Shown piece after piece: positions 1 to 8,250 of a DNA stretch of 44,367 nucleotides (its first letter is position 1; every line of letters begins with the position of its first letter). A program made the translations under genes and the position numbers. The notes beneath the pieces were generated by a model, which worked only from the letters and a program-made list of their open reading frames with translations, was not told the origin of the DNA and did no database searches. Source of the DNA: Affinirhizobium straminoryzae (GTDB taxonomy: Bacteria > Pseudomonadota > Alphaproteobacteria > Rhizobiales > Rhizobiaceae); assembly GCF_007004135.1 (NCBI RefSeq), contig NZ_VJMG01000083.1:1-44367 (forward strand), given 5' to 3'.

Positions 1-48
1 GACCAGAGTTTCGAGGCCGCGCGCGAGGGCGGCCTCGAAACTCTGGTC
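1..48. repeat. Perfect 20-bp inverted repeat at the window edge
   Basis: Bases 1-20 and 29-48 are exact reverse complements, separated by 8 bases (gcgcgagg). The repeat lies inside the glutamine-synthetase-like reading frame and makes the encoded peptide fold back on itself. A 20-bp perfect palindrome at the exact end of a contig is typical of a chimeric read end or assembly fold-back and not of a biological site. Confidence 0.9.
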
Positions 49-495
49 GAACAGGAAGAATTCGAGTTCGCTCGCCATGAAGGCGGTATAGCCCATATCC
101 GCCAGACGCTTCACCTGGGTCTTCAGGATCGTGCGGGGCGAGTGCGGCACCTCTTCATGGGTATGGTGATCGAGCACGTCGCACAGCACAAGCGCAGTGC
201 CTTCAAGCCACGGCAGCTTGCGCAGCGTCGCAAGGTCCGGCTTCATCGTATAGTCGCCGTAACCCTTCTCCCAGCTGCTGGCCTTGTAGCCCGGCACGGT
301 TTCCATCTCCATGTCGGTCGCCAGCAGATAGTTGCAGCTGTGCGTTTCCTTAAAGGCGCTGTCGACGAAATATTCCGCCTGAAAGCGCTTGCCCATCAGA
401 CGGCCCTGCATGTCCACCTGCGCCGCGATCACGGTGTCGATCCGCCCGGCCGCCACGTCGATCTTCAGGTCGTCAAAGGTATAAGTCGAAGTCAT
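1..495 (-). CDS. Glutamine synthetase family protein, N-terminal part (cut by window edge)
   Basis: About 165 codons are visible, from ATG (493-495 on the complement) to the left edge. The protein starts MTSTYTFDDLK and carries glutamine-synthetase-family landmarks: an N-terminal beta-grasp region with MGKRF, and ELEFFLF, which holds a metal-binding glutamate of the catalytic domain. Such proteins (GlnT-like or gamma-glutamylpolyamine synthetase-like) ligate ammonia or an amine to glutamate using ATP. Downstream of the permease and N-formylglutamate amidohydrolase on the same strand, it probably belongs to one catabolic unit for a nitrogen compound. Only about the first 149 residues are trustworthy, because the last 16 codons lie in a perfect inverted repeat that is probably an assembly artefact. 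The substrate cannot be told from the fragment. Confidence 0.85.
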   Translation of the reverse strand, partial: MTSTYTFDDLKIDVAAGRIDTVIAAQVDMQGRLMGKRFQAEYFVDSAFKETHSCNYLLATDMEMETVPGYKASSWEKGYGDYTMKPDLATLRKLPWLEGTALVLCDVLDHHTHEEVPHSPRTILKTQVKRLADMGYTAFMASELEFFLFDQSFEAALARGLETLV

Positions 496-563
496 ATCGA
501 TATCCGTTCGAAAGGAGGATACCGCCGCGCCTCCCCGCGCGGCGGCAGGATGCCGGCGATGGC

Positions 564-2138
564 TCAGGCCTCGCCGACGGCTGCCTCGGCGGCAGCAATC
601 TCGGCCTTGCGCTTGGCGATGGCGTCGCCGATCGGCGGGCCCATGAAACGACGGTTCTCGAAGCCGAACCAGACGATCGCCGTCAGCACAAGGAAGCCGA
701 CGGTGATTTCCAGCGCCCAGTCGTTTGGCGGCTGCACGCCGATGTAGAAGATGATGGCCATCGAGATGATCACCAGCACTGACACCAGCTTGTAGGTACC
801 GATCCCCATGTTCCACGGCCCCATCTTCGGCCACTTCGGCGTGCCGATGGCCACCAGGCCAAGCGCGATCGGCAGGGCAAAGGACAGGAACAGGAAGATG
901 ACCGTGCAGGACACGACGATCGAATAGGCCGGCGTCCCGGCAATCGTGATCGCCGAGGTGAACCAGATGAACAGGACCGACAGGATCGACCCCGTCCAGA
1001 TGGCCGCCACCGGCGTGCGGTATTTCGTGCTGACCTTGGCAAGCGCCGCCGAGGCGGGCAGGCCCTTGTCGCGCGAGAAGGCGAAGATCATGCGCGAGAC
1101 GGAGGTGACCGTCGCCAGGCCGCAGAGGAACTGCGAGACGAAAATCAGCGCGTAGAGCACGGTCTTCACCGTGGCATTCACCTGGGTATCCATGGCCCAG
1201 AAGAACACGTTCCAGCCCTGCTTGGCCGCATCCTCCATGTTGGGCAGCATCAGGACGAAGGCGCACAGCATGATGTAGCCGAACACGGCGGACCATATGA
1301 CGGCAGACACCATGCCCTTCGGCACGGAGACGGCCGCCTTCACCGTTTCCTCCGAGGTATGGGCAGAGGCATCATAGCCGGTGATGGTGTAGATCGGCAG
1401 AAGCAGGCCAAGCAGGAAGGCCATGCCGCCCGAGACGACATTCGGCCAGACCGCCGCGCCCGTCATCGTGCCATCGGCAGCCATTGTCGGCTGGCCCGTG
1501 TAGTTGGCGAAGGTGAAGAGCCGGGCAAACTCGTAGCTCGGCGCAGACACCAGACACACGATGGTGAGAGCCAGCGCGGTGGCAAAGATCAGATAACCGG
1601 AGAAATCGGTCAGCTTGGCGGTCAGGCCGATCCCGAAATGATTGATCAGGGCCTGCAGTGCCGTGATGACGGCAGCAAAGACGACGCGATGGACAAGCGT
1701 ATCCTCGATGCCGAACGTGGTACCGAAGGCGCCGAAGAAGAAGTAGAAGGTGCCGACATTGATCGCGCCGAGCACGGTGACGAGGCCAAGCAGGTTGAGC
1801 CAGGCCGACAGCCAGCCGGTAAACCGGTTGCCGAGGATGGAGCCCCAGTGATAGAGGCCGCCGGCTGTCGGATAGGCGGAGCTGATCTGCGCCAGACCCA
1901 GCGCGAAGATGCCGGAGATCAGGCAGCCCAGCGGCCAGCCGATGCCGATGGAAGCACCACCGGCCCCGGCCGTTGCCTGCCCCAGCGAATTGATGCCGCC
2001 GGACAGGATGCAGATGATCGAGAAGGAAATGGCAAAATTGGAAAACGAGCTCATGCGACGCTCGAGTTCCTGCGCATAGCCCATGGAGTGCAGGATCTGG
2101 ATATCCTGCTTCTTATCGCTTTCAGTATAATCGGACAT
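564..2138 (-). CDS. APC-family amino acid permease
   Basis: The 524-residue protein has about 12 hydrophobic segments and the pattern of the APC superfamily, amino acid/choline transporter (ACT/BAT1-like) branch. After a soluble N-terminus comes SFSNFAISFSIICILSG, then GGASIGIGWP and YPTAGGLYHWGS, both typical of this branch. It should import an amino acid, GABA or a related amine across the inner membrane by cation symport. It sits between the N-formylglutamate amidohydrolase (112-base gap) and the glutamine-synthetase-like gene (68-base gap), all on the minus strand, so the three are probably co-transcribed. The ATG at 2138 directly precedes the conserved N-terminus. The family is clear and the substrate is not. 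Confidence 0.9.
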   Translation of the reverse strand: MSDYTESDKKQDIQILHSMGYAQELERRMSSFSNFAISFSIICILSGGINSLGQATAGAGGASIGIGWPLGCLISGIFALGLAQISSAYPTAGGLYHWGSILGNRFTGWLSAWLNLLGLVTVLGAINVGTFYFFFGAFGTTFGIEDTLVHRVVFAAVITALQALINHFGIGLTAKLTDFSGYLIFATALALTIVCLVSAPSYEFARLFTFANYTGQPTMAADGTMTGAAVWPNVVSGGMAFLLGLLLPIYTITGYDASAHTSEETVKAAVSVPKGMVSAVIWSAVFGYIMLCAFVLMLPNMEDAAKQGWNVFFWAMDTQVNATVKTVLYALIFVSQFLCGLATVTSVSRMIFAFSRDKGLPASAALAKVSTKYRTPVAAIWTGSILSVLFIWFTSAITIAGTPAYSIVVSCTVIFLFLSFALPIALGLVAIGTPKWPKMGPWNMGIGTYKLVSVLVIISMAIIFYIGVQPPNDWALEITVGFLVLTAIVWFGFENRRFMGPPIGDAIAKRKAEIAAAEAAVGEA

Positions 2139-2250
2139 GACGTTCCCCTGTTCACAAGATCCGCCGTCTGCCGGACGGATTCCGAGATTGAACTTGCGCA
2201 GCTTTCGCTGCGGTCACGCAAACAACTGCTCCCGCGGGGTCTTCGTCTTT

Positions 2251-3030
2251 TTATGATCGGTGCATGTCGGCGAGTGTCTCGCCGAGCAGCCCCGTCAGGA
2301 AATCGGCCACAACCCCTTGGCCGGTTTCCTCCTGAATAAGGTCGTTGCGCACCTCGATCATCACGTTGAGCAGGCCCGCCGGAATGGCGTGCTCTTCCAG
2401 CGTATGGGTCACCCCGTCCGTGGGCCCATACGGCTCGTTGCGCGCGATGCGATAGAGATGCGTGGTCTTGGCCGCCTTGAGGAGCGCATCGGCAAGACGG
2501 GCATCCCGCTCGTGCAGGATGCCGATCTCCACCGCGCGCGGCTGACCGAAATAGATGGGTGTGAAACTGTGGACGGTGACAAGCACTGTCGGTCTGCCCG
2601 CCGCACGGCGCGCGGCAATCTCCTGCGCAATCCGGCTGCGGAACGGCAGATAGATGGCTTGCGCACGCGCCGCCTTCTCCCCGTCCGTCAGGTTCGCATT
2701 GCCGGGAATCTGATAGACTTCGCTGACATCACGGATGGCGCCGGGCGATTCCGGCGGACGATTGCAATCATAGGCGAGCCGCGAAAAGCGCTGGTGGATG
2801 AGAACGGCATCGAGCTGCCTTGCCATGATCATCGCGACCGGGAGCGCGCCGGGATCCCAGGCGATATGCGAGGACAGCGCCTCTGCCGATAGACCGAGCG
2901 TTCCGAGCGATGCAGGAAGCAGGCGACCGCCATGCTCGCACACGAGGAGAACCTCGCCGCGTCCTTGCGGGTTTTCCACAGCGACCGGTTGCCCGTCCGC
3001 CTCAGTCAGCAGGTGCGTCTGCGCAAGCAT
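2251..3030 (-). CDS. N-formylglutamate amidohydrolase family protein
   Basis: The 259-residue protein matches the N-formylglutamate amidohydrolase family. Visible motifs are CEHGG near residue 31 (metal-binding region), DCNRPPESPGAI near residue 89 and VTVHSFTPIY near residue 146. Family members release formate from N-formylglutamate at the end of histidine degradation, but many rhizobial copies lie outside hut operons and may act on other N-acyl amino acids. No hut genes are seen here. The gene is first in a minus-strand set with the permease and the glutamine-synthetase-like enzyme, and is divergent from the RpiR regulator. The ATG at 3030 has only a weak ribosome-binding site. Confidence 0.88.
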   Translation of the reverse strand: MLAQTHLLTEADGQPVAVENPQGRGEVLLVCEHGGRLLPASLGTLGLSAEALSSHIAWDPGALPVAMIMARQLDAVLIHQRFSRLAYDCNRPPESPGAIRDVSEVYQIPGNANLTDGEKAARAQAIYLPFRSRIAQEIAARRAAGRPTVLVTVHSFTPIYFGQPRAVEIGILHERDARLADALLKAAKTTHLYRIARNEPYGPTDGVTHTLEEHAIPAGLLNVMIEVRNDLIQEETGQGVVADFLTGLLGETLADMHRS

Positions 3031-3098
3031 GGATCATCCAGCCCCCTGTGATCATGAAGAAGAGAATTCTTCAACATTGGGTCGCCGTCAATCACCAT

Positions 3099-3118
3099 GC
3101 TGAAAGATTCTTTTCAGC
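3099..3118. promoter_or_regulatory. Candidate RpiR operator (GCTGAAA-N6-TTTCAGC)
   Basis: This is a perfect inverted repeat with 7-bp arms (3099-3105 and 3112-3118) and a 6-base spacer. It lies in the 172-base divergent region between the N-formylglutamate amidohydrolase and the RpiR regulator. Its position and its GAAA/TTTC arms resemble operators reported for RpiR-type repressors. Assignment to this regulator is inference. Confidence 0.5.
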
Positions 3119-3202
3119 GGACACATTGACTTTCATCCGCAGTCGATTGTTAATTCCTGCATGTAAACCGGCAGAAGACCGGCAAGGGGAAAACAGGGAA
3201 AC

Positions 3203-4090
3203 GTGACGTCACCTCCACACACGGTGCTGGACGTCATCCGTCTGAACTATGACGGACTGACGCCTGCCGAGCGAAAGCTGGCCGACAGCCTGCTGGAACA
3301 CTATCCGGTGTCCGGCCTCGGCAGTATTACGACCGTTGCGGAAAATGCCGGCGTATCAACGCCGACCGTGGCCCGCATGGTGCAAAAGCTCGGCTACAAG
3401 GGATATCCGGAGTTCCAGCAGCACCTGCATCAGGATCTGGAAGCAACCATTTCAAGCCCGATTGCCAAGCACGACCGCTGGGCGGCCGGCGCGCCGACAG
3501 CCCATATTCTCAACCGCTTCGCCGATGCCATCACCGCCAATCTGCGCGACACCCTGAGCAGTCTCGATGTCGCGACTTTCGATGGCGCGGCCGCACTCCT
3601 GCGGGACGAAAAGCGCAGCCTCTATTTCGTTGGCGGTCGCATTACGGGCGCGCTTGCCGAATACTTCTTCACCCACATGCAGGTGATCCGGCCGAAGACA
3701 ACGCTCATCTCCACCAATCGCAGTTCCTGGCCGCAATATCTCCTGAACATGAGCCCCGGCGACGTGCTGGTGATTTTCGACATCCGTCGCTACGAGCAGG
3801 AACTTGCGACGCTCGCAGAAGCGTCGGCGGCCAGCGGCGTGGATATCATCCTGTTCACCGATGTCTGGGCCTCTCCGGTCGCCCGCCATGCCCGCCATGT
3901 GTTCAAGATCAGCATCGAGGCGCCGTCCGCCTGGGATTCGTCCGTGGTGACGCTGTTCACGGTGGAGGCGCTGATCGAGGCGGTGCAGAGTGCGGCCTGG
4001 GAAAAGACCCGTGAGCGCATGAATTCACTGGAAAAGCTCTTCGAACGGTCAAGGCTGTTTCGCCGGCCGACGCCGGCGGAAGGAAGCTAA
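3203..4090 (+). CDS. MurR/RpiR family transcriptional regulator
   Basis: The 295-residue protein starts at GTG 3203, behind AGGGAA at 3195-3200. Residues about 5-80 form the RpiR helix-turn-helix domain (LTPAERKLADSLL, then AENAGVSTPTVARMVQKLGYKGYPEF). Residues about 120-250 form a SIS domain (LYFVGGRITGALAEYFF) that usually senses a phosphosugar or other small ligand. It is divergent from the permease/amidohydrolase set and directly upstream of the ABC transporter, so it could control either or both. Members act as repressors or activators, and the ligand cannot be predicted here. Confidence 0.9.
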   Translation: MTSPPHTVLDVIRLNYDGLTPAERKLADSLLEHYPVSGLGSITTVAENAGVSTPTVARMVQKLGYKGYPEFQQHLHQDLEATISSPIAKHDRWAAGAPTAHILNRFADAITANLRDTLSSLDVATFDGAAALLRDEKRSLYFVGGRITGALAEYFFTHMQVIRPKTTLISTNRSSWPQYLLNMSPGDVLVIFDIRRYEQELATLAEASAASGVDIILFTDVWASPVARHARHVFKISIEAPSAWDSSVVTLFTVEALIEAVQSAAWEKTRERMNSLEKLFERSRLFRRPTPAEGS

Positions 4091-4229
4091 GCCACTGTAA
4101 AGACGCCAAAAGAAGAAGGAGAACGCAAGGCGGCATCGCCATCGTCAGTGTTAACAATCCTGTCACATGCCATTCATCAAACGACTCTACGAGTCGCGCC
4201 ACACGACAACACCCCAGGAGGACATCGTG

Positions 4230-5333
4230 ATGACCAAGTTCCATCGACTGCTTTCCATGACCACTGCCATGGTCGTTGCGACGGCAAGCCTCGCCTATGC
4301 CGAACCGAGCGCAGAACTGATTGCTGCCGCCAAGAAGGAAGGCATGCTGACGACGATCGCCCTGCCCCACGACTGGTGCGGCTATGGCGATGTGATCGCT
4401 TCGTTCAAGAAGAAGTATCCGGAAATCCAGGTCAACGAACTGAACCCGGACGCCGGCTCGGCAGACGAAGTCGAAGCCATCAAGGCCAACAAGGACAACA
4501 AGGGCCCGCAGGCTCCGGACGTCGTGGACGTGGGCCTCGCCTTCGGTCCGCAGATGAAGAAGGAAGGCCTGCTTCAGCCTTACAAGGTCTCCACCTGGGC
4601 CGAAATCCCTGACAACCTGAAGGACGCCGAAGGCTACTGGTACGGCGACTATTACGGCGTCATGTCGCTTCTGGTGAACAAGGACCTGGTGAAGAACACG
4701 CCGAAGGACTGGTCTGACCTGAAGAAGCCGGAATATGCCGGCCAGGTTGCGCTTGCCGGCGACCCGCGTGCCTCGAACCAGGCCATTCTCGGTGTTCTCG
4801 CGGCCGGCATGGCAGGTGGCGCCAAGGCTGGCAAGGATGCCGGCGAAGCCGGCCTGAAGTATTTCGCCGAACTCAACAAGGCCGGCAACTTCGTCCCCGT
4901 CATCGGCAAGTCCGGCACGCTGGCACAGGGCGCAACCCCGATCGTCGTGATGTGGGACTATAATGCGCTGGCCGCCAAGGACACGCTGGCCGGCAACCCG
5001 CCGGTGGACGTCGTCGTTCCGGCGTCTGGCGTTCTGGCCGGCGTCTACGTTCAGGGCATCTCGGCCTATGCACCGCACCCGAACGCCGCCAAGCTGTGGA
5101 TGGAGCACCTCTATTCCGACGAAGGCCAGAACCTGTGGCTGAAGGGCTACTGCCACCCGGTCCGTTTCAACGCCATGGTCAAGGCCGGCAAGGTTCCGCA
5201 GGACCTGATCGCCAAGCTGCCGCCGGCAGCCGCCTATGAAAAGGCCTACTTCCCGACGCTCGAGGAAGTCGATGCCAACAAGGCTGCCGTCACCGGCGGC
5301 TGGGACAAGGTCGTTGGCGCCAACGTCAAGTAA
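4230..5333 (+). CDS. ABC transporter periplasmic substrate-binding protein
   Basis: The 367-residue family 1/6-type extracellular solute-binding protein starts at ATG 4230, after AGGAGG at 4216-4221. An in-frame ATG at 4167 lacks such a site and would put 21 polar residues before the signal peptide. Residues 1-25 are a Sec signal peptide ending SLAYA-E. The mature part resembles polyamine, iron and 2-aminoethylphosphonate binding proteins (YWYGDYYGVMSLLVNKDLV, NAAKLWMEHLYSDEGQ). The transporter genes follow after a terminator-like hairpin, so the binding protein is probably made in excess. The ligand is unknown. Confidence 0.9.
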   Translation: MTKFHRLLSMTTAMVVATASLAYAEPSAELIAAAKKEGMLTTIALPHDWCGYGDVIASFKKKYPEIQVNELNPDAGSADEVEAIKANKDNKGPQAPDVVDVGLAFGPQMKKEGLLQPYKVSTWAEIPDNLKDAEGYWYGDYYGVMSLLVNKDLVKNTPKDWSDLKKPEYAGQVALAGDPRASNQAILGVLAAGMAGGAKAGKDAGEAGLKYFAELNKAGNFVPVIGKSGTLAQGATPIVVMWDYNALAAKDTLAGNPPVDVVVPASGVLAGVYVQGISAYAPHPNAAKLWMEHLYSDEGQNLWLKGYCHPVRFNAMVKAGKVPQDLIAKLPPAAAYEKAYFPTLEEVDANKAAVTGGWDKVVGANVK

Positions 5334-5347
5334 CTGAACTGAAATCC

Positions 5348-5388
5348 GGTGCCGCCTCGCATTTGACAATCGAGGCGGCACCGTTTTT
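5348..5388 (+). terminator. Rho-independent terminator/attenuator after the binding-protein gene
   Basis: A perfect 12-bp stem (5348-5359 GGTGCCGCCTCG with 5371-5382) encloses an 11-base loop and is followed by GTTTTT at 5383-5388. It lies 14 bases after the stop of the binding-protein gene and 41 bases before the first permease, so partial termination would set binding-protein excess over membrane components. Confidence 0.85.
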
Positions 5389-5429
5389 GCATAACCTGCG
5401 ATGACTGCAGGAAAGAGGGGCAAGACGAG

Positions 5430-6329
5430 ATGTCGACAGAGACGGCCACGAAGGCCAACAGCGCTGCGCCGCCAGGACGGTTCGCGCGCTTCCCGATGCA
5501 CTGGCTGGGTGTCGTGCCATTTGCCGCCTTCGTTCTGCTGTTCCTGATCCTGCCGACGATGAAGATCGTCATCGGCGCGTTCCAGACCGCGGATGGCGGC
5601 TTCACGCTTTCCAATGTGGCGGGGCTCTTCACGCCCTCGATTCTGGCGGCCTACTGGATTTCCATCAAGATCAGCTTCATGTCCGCGATCCTCGGCTGCC
5701 TGATCGGCTTCGCCATGGCCGCCGCCGTGGTGCTGGGCGGCCTGCCGCGCTCGATCCGCGATCCGCTCCTGACCTTTTCCGGCGTCGCATCGAACTTTGC
5801 CGGCGTGCCGCTTGCCTTCGCCTTCCTGGCAACGCTCGGGCCCGTCGGCCTCGTCAACCTGTTCCTGCGCAGCGAATTCGGTGTGGACCTGCGCATGCTG
5901 GGCTTCAACATTCTTTCCTTCTGGGGCCTGACGGTCACCTATCTGTTCTTCCAGATCCCGCTGATGGTCCTGATCATCACGCCGGCGCTGGACGGGCTGA
6001 AGAAGGAATGGCGGGAGGCGGCCGCCATTCTCGGCGCGACCAACGGCCAGTACTGGCGCATGGTGGGCTTTCCCATCCTGCTGCCCTCGCTGCTCGGCAC
6101 GCTGGCGCTCCTGTTTGCCAATGCCTTCGGCGCCGTGGCAACCGCGATCGCGCTGACAGGCTCCTCGCTCAATATCGTGCCGATCCTGCTCTATGCCCAG
6201 ATTCGCGGCGATGTGCTCGGCGATCCGCATCTTGGTTATGCACTGGCCTTCGGCATGATCGTCGTGACCGGCTGCGCCAATGCGATCTACATCTGGCTTC
6301 GCGCCCGCAGCGAGAGGTGGCTGAAATGA
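5430..6329 (+). CDS. ABC transporter inner-membrane permease 1
   Basis: The 299-residue protein has about six membrane segments and the binding-protein-dependent transport domain. The EAA loop that docks on the ATPase reads EWREAAAILGATNGQYWRMVGFPILLPS, split around residues 193-220. The start ATG at 5430 has AGAGGGG upstream at 5414-5420. Its last bases overlap the next gene as ATGA (6326-6329), which implies translational coupling. With permease 2 and the ATPase it forms a type I importer of the polyamine/iron/phosphonate group. Confidence 0.9.
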   Translation: MSTETATKANSAAPPGRFARFPMHWLGVVPFAAFVLLFLILPTMKIVIGAFQTADGGFTLSNVAGLFTPSILAAYWISIKISFMSAILGCLIGFAMAAAVVLGGLPRSIRDPLLTFSGVASNFAGVPLAFAFLATLGPVGLVNLFLRSEFGVDLRMLGFNILSFWGLTVTYLFFQIPLMVLIITPALDGLKKEWREAAAILGATNGQYWRMVGFPILLPSLLGTLALLFANAFGAVATAIALTGSSLNIVPILLYAQIRGDVLGDPHLGYALAFGMIVVTGCANAIYIWLRARSERWLK

Positions 6330-7108
6330 AACGTCTCTGGGCCTGGGCCGCGCTGATCATCGGCCTCATCTATTTCATCCTGCCGCTCGTCGGCATGACC
6401 AATTTCTCGCTGAAGATGCGGCGCGGCGAATATTCCTTCGATGCCTATGCCAAGGTCTTCGCCGACAGCCGCTTCCACGAGACCTTCGGCTACTCCGTGT
6501 GGATGGCACTGCTGACCATCGTCTTCGGCGTATTCCTGGTGGTGCCGACGGCCTACTGGGTGCGGCTGAAGCTGCCCTATCTTCGCCCCTATATCGAGTT
6601 CGTCACGTTGCTGCCGCTGGTCATTCCGGCGATCGTCATCGTGTTCGGCTATATCCGGCTCTACAATACCTCGAGCTGGCTGCCGCTGACGGGCTCCTAT
6701 GTCGGCACCGACGTGCTGCTGGTGTTCGGCTATGCGACGCTCAGCCTTCCCTACATGTACCGCGCGGTGGATACGGGGCTTCGCACGATCGACGTGACGA
6801 CGCTGACGGAGGCCGCCCAGAGCCTCGGCGCCGGCTGGGCCACCATCATCGGCCGCGTGATCCTGCCGAATGTCACCGTTGCCGTGATGTCCGGCGCCTT
6901 CGTCACCTTCGCCATCGTGATGGGCGAGTTCACCATGGCGGCGCTTCTGAACAAGCCCGCCTTCGGCCCCTACATGCAGTTGCTCGGCGCCAACCGGGCC
7001 TATGAACCTGCCGCGCTGGCGGTTATCGCCTTCGGCATCACCTGGGCCTGCCTTGGCCTGATGCAGCTTGTTTCCCGGCTGCAGAAAACCCCGCAGCGCC
7101 CGGTTTGA
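6326..7108 (+). CDS. ABC transporter inner-membrane permease 2
   Basis: The 260-residue second transmembrane subunit starts at ATG 6326, overlapping the previous stop by 4 bases, with GAGAGG just upstream inside permease 1. The EAA loop is LTEAAQSLGAGWATIIGRVILPNV, split near residues 155-178. An N-terminal signal anchor (LWAWAALIIGLIYFILP) is followed by five further hydrophobic segments, as in PotC-like subunits. The ATPase gene follows after 12 bases. Confidence 0.9.
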   Translation: MKRLWAWAALIIGLIYFILPLVGMTNFSLKMRRGEYSFDAYAKVFADSRFHETFGYSVWMALLTIVFGVFLVVPTAYWVRLKLPYLRPYIEFVTLLPLVIPAIVIVFGYIRLYNTSSWLPLTGSYVGTDVLLVFGYATLSLPYMYRAVDTGLRTIDVTTLTEAAQSLGAGWATIIGRVILPNVTVAVMSGAFVTFAIVMGEFTMAALLNKPAFGPYMQLLGANRAYEPAALAVIAFGITWACLGLMQLVSRLQKTPQRPV

Positions 7109-7120
7109 GGATTTTTATCC

Positions 7121-8182
7121 ATGAGTTTTCTGACACTGACCCATCTGCAAAAATCCTTCGGCACCGTGAAGGTCGTCCATGACTTCAATATGGCGATTGA
7201 GAAGGGCGAATTCATTTCCTTCCTCGGCCCATCCGGCTGCGGCAAGACCACCGTGCTGCGCATGATTGCCGGCTTCGAAACGCCGACCGGCGGCACCATC
7301 GAGATCGACGGCAAGAACCAGACCAACCTTCGCCCCAACCAGCGCAATATCGGCATGGTGTTCCAGGCCTATGCGCTGTTTCCCAACATGAATGTCTTCG
7401 ACAACGTGGCCTTCGGGCTGAAGGTGGCAGGCAAGCCGAAGGGGGAGATCGAGACCCGCGTGAAGGAGATGCTGAAGCTGATCCATCTCGAGCATCTGGC
7501 CGACCGCTATCCCTACCAGATGTCCGGTGGCCAGCAGCAGCGCGTGGCGCTCGCGCGCGCCCTGGCGCCAAAGCCGCAGGTCCTGCTGCTCGACGAGCCG
7601 CTGTCGGCGCTCGATGCCAAGATCCGCGTGTCGCTGCGCGAGGAAATCCGCCAGATCCAGCGCCAGCTTGGCATCACCACCGTCTTCGTCACGCATGACC
7701 AGGAAGAGGCATTGTCCATTTCCGACCGCATCGTGGTAATGAATGCCGGCAAGGCCGACCAGATCGGCACGCCGGGCGAAATCTACAACCGCCCGACCAC
7801 CCGCTTCGTCGCCAATTTTGTCGGCACGCTGAACGTGGTGCAGGCCGTGCTGGTGAATGGCGCAGCCGGCACCGTGCAGATCGGTAACAAAACGCTGCAG
7901 CTGTCGCAGCCGGTCACGGGCAAGGCCGATGGCAGCAGCATCTCCCTCGCCTTCCGTCCCGAAGCCGCCACGCTGGCGGATGCCGCAAACGGCGATGCGG
8001 CGCTCTCCGGCACCGTGATCTCCTCGAACTTCCTCGGCTCGGTTCTGCGCACCAAGGTGGATCTCGGCGGCAACATCGTCTCCTTCGACATGTTCAACCA
8101 GCCGTCTGCCGTTCTGCCGAAGACGGGCGACACCGTTTCGCTTTCGCTGCAGCAGGATGGACTGATGGTGCTGGGAGACTGA
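7121..8182 (+). CDS. ABC transporter ATP-binding protein (PotA-like)
   Basis: The 353-residue importer ATPase has Walker A GPSGCGKTT near residue 37, Q-loop VFQAYALFPNM near 83, signature SGGQQQRVALARAL near 135, Walker B VLLLDEPLSALD near 155 and H-loop VFVTHDQEEA near 190. A C-terminal TOBE-type region (about 240-353) is like that of polyamine and iron transporter ATPases. It energises the two permeases encoded upstream. Start ATG 7121 follows GAGG in the preceding spacer. Confidence 0.93.
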   Translation: MSFLTLTHLQKSFGTVKVVHDFNMAIEKGEFISFLGPSGCGKTTVLRMIAGFETPTGGTIEIDGKNQTNLRPNQRNIGMVFQAYALFPNMNVFDNVAFGLKVAGKPKGEIETRVKEMLKLIHLEHLADRYPYQMSGGQQQRVALARALAPKPQVLLLDEPLSALDAKIRVSLREEIRQIQRQLGITTVFVTHDQEEALSISDRIVVMNAGKADQIGTPGEIYNRPTTRFVANFVGTLNVVQAVLVNGAAGTVQIGNKTLQLSQPVTGKADGSSISLAFRPEAATLADAANGDAALSGTVISSNFLGSVLRTKVDLGGNIVSFDMFNQPSAVLPKTGDTVSLSLQQDGLMVLGD

Positions 8183-8250
8183 GCCGAGCCTCTTGCGATC
8201 CGGGCAAATCAGGCTACTGCTATGCCCGGTTTATGACAGGAGACGAGATC

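Noticed and set aside
3957..6230. Long open minus-strand frame (757 codons) opposite the binding-protein and permease genes
   Set aside because: It is antisense to well-recognised genes, rich in Arg, His, Asp and Gly, and shows no domain. This is typical of shadow frames in GC-rich DNA. The same holds for long antisense frames opposite the dehydrogenase/phosphatase pair (8209-10182), metH (11737-13935), the hybrid kinase (17987-20314), the PAS-MCP (22361-24292), the regulator (30665-32269) and the poly-HAMP receptor (38779-40758).
8200..8229. CCGGGCA/TGCCCGG inverted repeat between the ATPase and dehydrogenase genes as a terminator
   Set aside because: The loop is 16 bases and no U-tract follows. 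The genes on both sides appear to be one operon.
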